From Betaproteobacteria bacterium (lineage in GTDB: Bacteria; Acidobacteriota; Terriglobia; Acidiferrales; UBA7541), in contig CAJCHZ010000047.1 of assembly GCA_903970165.1 (NCBI GenBank), positions 1 through 64,000 on the forward strand: a stretch of 64,000 nucleotides of DNA. The letters are read 5' to 3'. Position 1 is the stretch's first letter, and each line of letters opens with the position of its first letter. Below the pieces are notes generated by a model. The model was not told the DNA's origin. It saw nothing but the letters and a program-made list of their open reading frames with translations, and did no database searches. Below are positions 60,801-64,000 of this stretch, piece by piece. A program made the translations under genes and the position numbers.

Positions 60801-61496
60801 ATGTCTCCGCAACGGCCACTTCAAGAACTCCTGGAAGCTACAGAGCCTGCGTGGCCGGCTGTTCAGCGTTGGATCGCGGAGGCTAAGAATTCTGTCGAAG
60901 TTCTTCCTGCGGAGGAAGCTCAGCGGATTCAATTCCTTGTGGAAACCCAGGTGACAACGCGCAGTCCGATGGGTGCCGTGATCTACCACACGGGCGGGTT
61001 GCTGATCGATCAGGGGTGGCTCCGCGTGCTCGGCTCGGGTCATGCCAAGCTTCCGCGCTCCATGCCTGCTTGGAACCGCGGCCGGTCCACGACGCCGGAG
61101 GGCCAGCCGCTTGGTTTCTTGCTCATCGCGGATGATGTTGTCGGCGGTTTCTTTGCGCTGGACGGCGGCGCCTTGGGTGCCGGTAAGGGCGAAGTCTTTT
61201 ACTTCGCTCCCGCCACTCTTCGCTGGGAGCCGATGAACGGGATGAAGTACAGCCAATTCTTGCCATGGTCGTTCAACAGCAATCTCGCAGACTTTTACAA
61301 ATCCATGCGCTGGCCCGGTTGGGAAAGGGAAGTTGCCGCGCTCAACGGAGAGCAAGCACTATCGATCTATCCGTTTCTTTGCACGAAAGAAGGAAAAAAC
61401 ATCGCCAATTGTTCCCGCAAGGCTTGCGCTGTTTCTGAAGTATATTCGCTGAACGTGATCGAACTTCCGAAGCAACTCGCATCTCGCAAGGAGTAG
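60801..61496 (+). CDS. DUF2625-family protein
   Basis: A 231-residue soluble protein of unknown function. Family text: EPAWPAVQRWIAEAKNSVEVLPAEEAQ, LVETQVTTRSPMGAVIYHTGGLLIDQGWLRVLGSGHAKLPRSMPAWN, FLLIADDVVGGFFALDGGALG, and MKYSQFLPWSF. These match what I know as DUF2625, proteins usually in stand-alone genes. The gene sits between scoA and scoB. A 20-base hairpin GGGCGC...GCGCCC (60761-60780) precedes it. It is followed by a fragment of a scoB copy and an Imm1-type gene, so the block looks like inserted accessory DNA. Confidence 0.85.
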   Translation: MSPQRPLQELLEATEPAWPAVQRWIAEAKNSVEVLPAEEAQRIQFLVETQVTTRSPMGAVIYHTGGLLIDQGWLRVLGSGHAKLPRSMPAWNRGRSTTPEGQPLGFLLIADDVVGGFFALDGGALGAGKGEVFYFAPATLRWEPMNGMKYSQFLPWSFNSNLADFYKSMRWPGWEREVAALNGEQALSIYPFLCTKEGKNIANCSRKACAVSEVYSLNVIELPKQLASRKE

Positions 61497-61501
61497 ACTC
61501 G

Positions 61502-61558
61502 ATGCCTCTGACGGACGAACAAAAACGGGAGCGCATCGAGCGGCGAACGGTACGCTAA
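61502..61558 (+). pseudogene. Fossil copy of the scoB 5' end
   Basis: ATG 61502 begins MPLTDEQKRERIERRTVR and stops at TAA 61556-61558 after 18 residues. The true scoB begins [17 protein letters not shown], and the bases agree over the same stretch with scattered changes. I read it as the remaining 5' end of an extra scoB copy, left when the DUF2625/Imm1 block became inserted. Confidence 0.55.
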
Positions 61559-61595
61559 TGAGCCCCCACTTTCCGCGATTCCTGTGGCGACCAAC

Positions 61596-62054
61596 ATGAA
61601 AGTCGAATTTGTAGACATGCAGCAAACAGACAATCCGCTGAACGGGACTTTGATGGTCCGCGCACCGGAATTGGTCAACCTCCTCGAATCACTGCGGAAC
61701 CGAGAACCGTTCGGTCTAGAGCTTGTCGGTGAGAATGACATGACGCTGACCATTTGCCTGGCGGAGACTTATGGGACCGTCCAGTACGCAGCCAAAACCG
61801 GAGAGCCTCCCTACCTGCTGGCGGTCGCCCCGGGAGTCCCTCCGCTGCCCCGCCGTGGCGTGGTAAGCATGCACTCGCTAGCGCTCCAGACCGACTCGGA
61901 AAGAGGCGTAAAGTCGCCGGAGTTCCTTGTGGGCGGAACGGCGACACCGTTTCCAACGAGATACTGCCTGCCCTACGAACTTGTGCGCGACATTGCCGTC
62001 TACTTCCTAGAATGCGGGGAGCGCGAACCGGGCGTGATGTGGGAGTCGATTTAG
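61596..62054 (+). CDS. Imm1-family immunity protein candidate
   Basis: A 152-residue protein. Its C-terminal part, TPFPTRYCLPYELVRDIAVYFLECGEREPGVMWESI, has the pattern FP...(V/L)P-x-E...A-x-x-x-F-x-x-x-G-x-x-P-x-x-V-x-W known from Imm1, an immunity family for polymorphic toxins; the middle LTICLAETYGTVQYAA fits its early strands. An immunity protein would block a partner toxin, but no toxin gene is seen here, so it would be an orphan. ATG 61596 is chosen; GTG 61584 is possible. It lies between the fossil scoB start and the true scoB. Confidence 0.65.
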   Translation: MKVEFVDMQQTDNPLNGTLMVRAPELVNLLESLRNREPFGLELVGENDMTLTICLAETYGTVQYAAKTGEPPYLLAVAPGVPPLPRRGVVSMHSLALQTDSERGVKSPEFLVGGTATPFPTRYCLPYELVRDIAVYFLECGEREPGVMWESI

Positions 62055-62176
62055 CATTCGATATTTGCATCTCGTTCTGCTTATCGTAGCGATTGGTTTC
62101 GCGCCGATGGTGCTCGCAGCGTCCGCACTTGCGCTGTTCGGCGCATTCACCTTGATCGGGAGATTGGCTCAATAGA

Positions 62177-62845
62177 ATGCTAACCGAAGAACAGAAACGC
62201 GAACGCATTGCCCGCCGAATCGCTCTGGAACTGCGCGACGGCTACTATGTCAATCTCGGCATTGGCATGCCCACGCTTGTCGCGAATTACGTACCTAAAG
62301 GCATGGAGGTCGTTCTGCAATCTGAAAACGGCATGCTCGGCGTCGGGCCTTATCCAACCGAGGCGGAAGTCGATCCCGATTTAATCAACGCGGGCAAAGA
62401 AACCGTCACCGAACTTCCCGGCACGTCGTACTTTTCTTCCGCCGATTCGTTTGCCATGATCCGCGGCGGCCACGTGGACCTCACAGTCCTCGGCGCTCTT
62501 CAGGTGGACGAGAAGGGCACTCTCGCCAATTGGGCCATTCCCGGCAAAATGCTCAAAGGCATGGGCGGCGCGATGGACCTGGTCGCCGGTGCCAAGCGCG
62601 TCTTCATCGCCATGGAGCACGCCACGCGCGACAACAACCCCAAAATTCTGAAAAGGTGCACGCTCCCGCTAACCGGCGTCGAAGTCGTCGATCACATCGT
62701 CACCGAACTAGCCTTCATCGACGTCACCCGCGAAGGCCTGGTCCTCCGCGAACTGGCTCCAGACGCCACACTCGAACAAGTCCAATCGCTTACCGAACCA
62801 AAGTTGTTGTTGCCACGCGAAGGCCCCAAGCCAATGCCCGTCTGA
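62177..62845 (+). CDS. scoB: 3-oxoacid CoA-transferase subunit B
   Basis: A 222-residue subunit. [20 protein letters not shown] is the N-terminal signature and Glu50 in [13 protein letters not shown] is the catalytic glutamate that forms the glutamyl-CoA thioester. [29 protein letters not shown] and the ending LREL[16 protein letters not shown] complete the family. It works with ScoA to move CoA between succinate and acetoacetate in ketone-body or butyrate metabolism. It is separated from scoA by inserted genes, an uncommon arrangement. Confidence 0.93.
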   Translation: MLTEEQKRERIARRIALELRDGYYVNLGIGMPTLVANYVPKGMEVVLQSENGMLGVGPYPTEAEVDPDLINAGKETVTELPGTSYFSSADSFAMIRGGHVDLTVLGALQVDEKGTLANWAIPGKMLKGMGGAMDLVAGAKRVFIAMEHATRDNNPKILKRCTLPLTGVEVVDHIVTELAFIDVTREGLVLRELAPDATLEQVQSLTEPKLLLPREGPKPMPV

Positions 62846-63133
62846 GCCTGGCCTTCAGAGTGTCCTCTGCGGTCTCTGAGAACACTGTGTAATGCTTTTT
62901 CTTCTGGTCGGTGCGAAGCATCATCTGTAGTGCGCTTTGTCTGATGCCGGACTCGAACCACTGAGGCTACGCGGCGCGCTCCACGCCTGCCGCGGACCAG
63001 CACTATTGCGTGCTTCAAGCCACACGACGCGTCAAGTTTTCTACCTACTCCGCCCGCGCCGTCTAAGAAGCCGCCCGTTTTCAATAAGTTCGAGACGGCA
63101 TCCCCCGTGCCTCACATTCTGGACGGGGGGCCG

Positions 63134-64000
63134 ATGACAATTTGTAAATTCTCCGAACCGTGGCGCGCCGTTCGCGCGGCATGCCGCATCGCGACATTAA
63201 CACTCAGTTGCCTCAAACTGTCGGCCCAGGCACCGCCTGGACCCATACTGCCGATCAGTGAGCTGGGAAAAGCCAAGGTAACAGACACTCAACCACCAGC
63301 CACGCAAACAGTGGAAGCTCCCAAGAAGCCAACGCGCAAGCCATGTTCAGGTTCGTGGAGCTCCGACAGAGACCTCGGTTTCATCGAACGCGACGGCATT
63401 CGCGCCACGGTCGTTGCTGGTGGCTGGGGCATTGCTCTACGCTGGGCAGTTGAAGCGCTGAACAAGGAATACAAATGGACAGTGGATTACGAGCAGCCAG
63501 TTTTCAATGGCGCACCGGACCTATGCAGCCTGAACGGGGGGGCCTTGCAACTCGACTTCACGTCGTTCCGCGCAAGTTATTCGGAGACGCGCGAAAGGAT
63601 GGTTTCCTCGGCCGATCAGGAAAGGGTGCTACGCAAGGTCGTGGAGGGTTACAACCACAGCGGCAATCCTGGTAGATTCGCTGTCCGCAAAGAGAGCCGC
63701 GGCCATTACGCAGTGGTGGGCATGTATGTCGCCAGCGACGAAGGAAAGCTGCAAAAGACCACCCGCCTTCTCGGCGCTCGCGTTTCTATCCCTCGACAGC
63801 GACGCAATGTATCCGAAACGGTCCAACTGGTTCTGGCCGAGCTTTTCGGACAAGGAGTGATGGCAGCAAATGGATTCTCAGCGGCGCAGCTTCAGGATGC
63901 CGGAAGGGCATCTAGTCCTCAAAGTGCCCCTGCCTGGAAAGTTCTGCGGAGGAGTTTGCAGAGAGACGGAAACAAAACGGCCTGGACGCTGGTCTGCGGA
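63134..64000 (+). CDS. Conserved exported protein, C-terminus outside window
   Basis: The frame from ATG 63134 stays open for 289 codons to the window edge. The G-rich GGACGGGGGG stands just before the start. Residues 10-32 form a moderate signal peptide ending in SAQA, followed by a Pro/Thr/Lys linker (PPATQTVEAPKKPTRKPC). The part ALRWAVEALNKEYKWTVDYEQPVF, SYSETRERMVSSADQERVLRKVVEGYNHSGNPGRFAVRKE and VVGMYVASDEGKLQKTTRLLGARVSIPRQRRNVSETVQLVLAEL resembles a conserved exported protein I associate with acidobacteria; I know no function. The 288 bases before it show no gene. Confidence 0.7.
   Translation, partial: MTICKFSEPWRAVRAACRIATLTLSCLKLSAQAPPGPILPISELGKAKVTDTQPPATQTVEAPKKPTRKPCSGSWSSDRDLGFIERDGIRATVVAGGWGIALRWAVEALNKEYKWTVDYEQPVFNGAPDLCSLNGGALQLDFTSFRASYSETRERMVSSADQERVLRKVVEGYNHSGNPGRFAVRKESRGHYAVVGMYVASDEGKLQKTTRLLGARVSIPRQRRNVSETVQLVLAELFGQGVMAANGFSAAQLQDAGRASSPQSAPAWKVLRRSLQRDGNKTAWTLVCG

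Noticed and set aside
62930-63020. A tRNA-like T-arm (GGTTCGAGTCC on the minus strand near 62946-62958)
   Set aside because: The flanking bases do not form the T-stem pairs, and no acceptor, D or anticodon stem can be drawn around it.

Overview
The window looks like a chromosomal segment of a G+C-rich, didermic soil-type bacterium, most likely an Acidobacteriota (Terriglobia-like). I infer this from gene content only: a CRTAC1/ASPIC-UnbV protein with a twin-arginine signal, a tricorn-like exported protease, an exported S9 peptidase, a BBP2-type outer-membrane barrel, SPFH and PspA proteins, many GTG/TTG starts, and conserved exported proteins of a kind I associate with acidobacteria. I recognised no rRNA, tRNA, CRISPR array, insertion sequence or prophage.

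Layout. 1-9.0 kb: the end of a class I aldolase, an SDR oxidoreductase, ribulose-phosphate epimerase, a Gfo/Idh/MocA oxidoreductase, then a rightward run of MFS transporter, NarL-type kinase and regulator, and a CRTAC1 protein. 9.2-9.8 kb: an AhpD/peroxidase-like gene whose CxxC motif reads Cys-His-Tyr-UGA. The frame continues in-family after the UGA and a SECIS-like hairpin follows at the right distance, so I annotate it as one selenoprotein. 9.9-13 kb: two coenzyme F420 genes (cofC and an F420:NADPH reductase) and a P450. 13-24 kb: two very large exported peptidases flanking a site-2 protease with CBS domains, a decayed membrane-protein gene and an SPFH protein. 24-30 kb: an operon of an exported protein, a family-5 solute-binding protein without permease, and an NtrY/NtrC-like kinase-regulator pair.

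30-34 kb: an XRE regulator followed by an NfeD-like protein, flotillin, a 56-residue membrane protein and PspA, a plausible membrane-integrity module. 34-46 kb: a polysaccharide deacetylase, zinc-ribbon and exported hypothetical proteins, ThiO, a second sigma-54 two-component pair, family 5 uracil-DNA glycosylase, a PEP-mutase-like enzyme and an inositol-monophosphatase-like enzyme. 46.7-53.7 kb: an aromatic amino-acid cluster, trpC-trpF-trpB-trpA-chorismate mutase-DAHP synthase-(membrane protein)-tyrA, which joins the tryptophan branch to the entry step and the Phe/Tyr branch.

53.7-64 kb: a DUF433/DUF5615 toxin-antitoxin pair whose antitoxin carries an amber codon, an outer-membrane barrel, a family 3 glycoside hydrolase, and scoA/scoB split by a DUF2625 gene, a fossil copy of the scoB 5' end and an Imm1-type immunity gene. 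A conserved exported protein runs off the right edge. A dispersed repeat with two motif units 51 bp apart occurs near 18.2 and 59.8 kb, with a degenerate copy near 0.5 kb. All family assignments come from reading translated sequence; no search was run.
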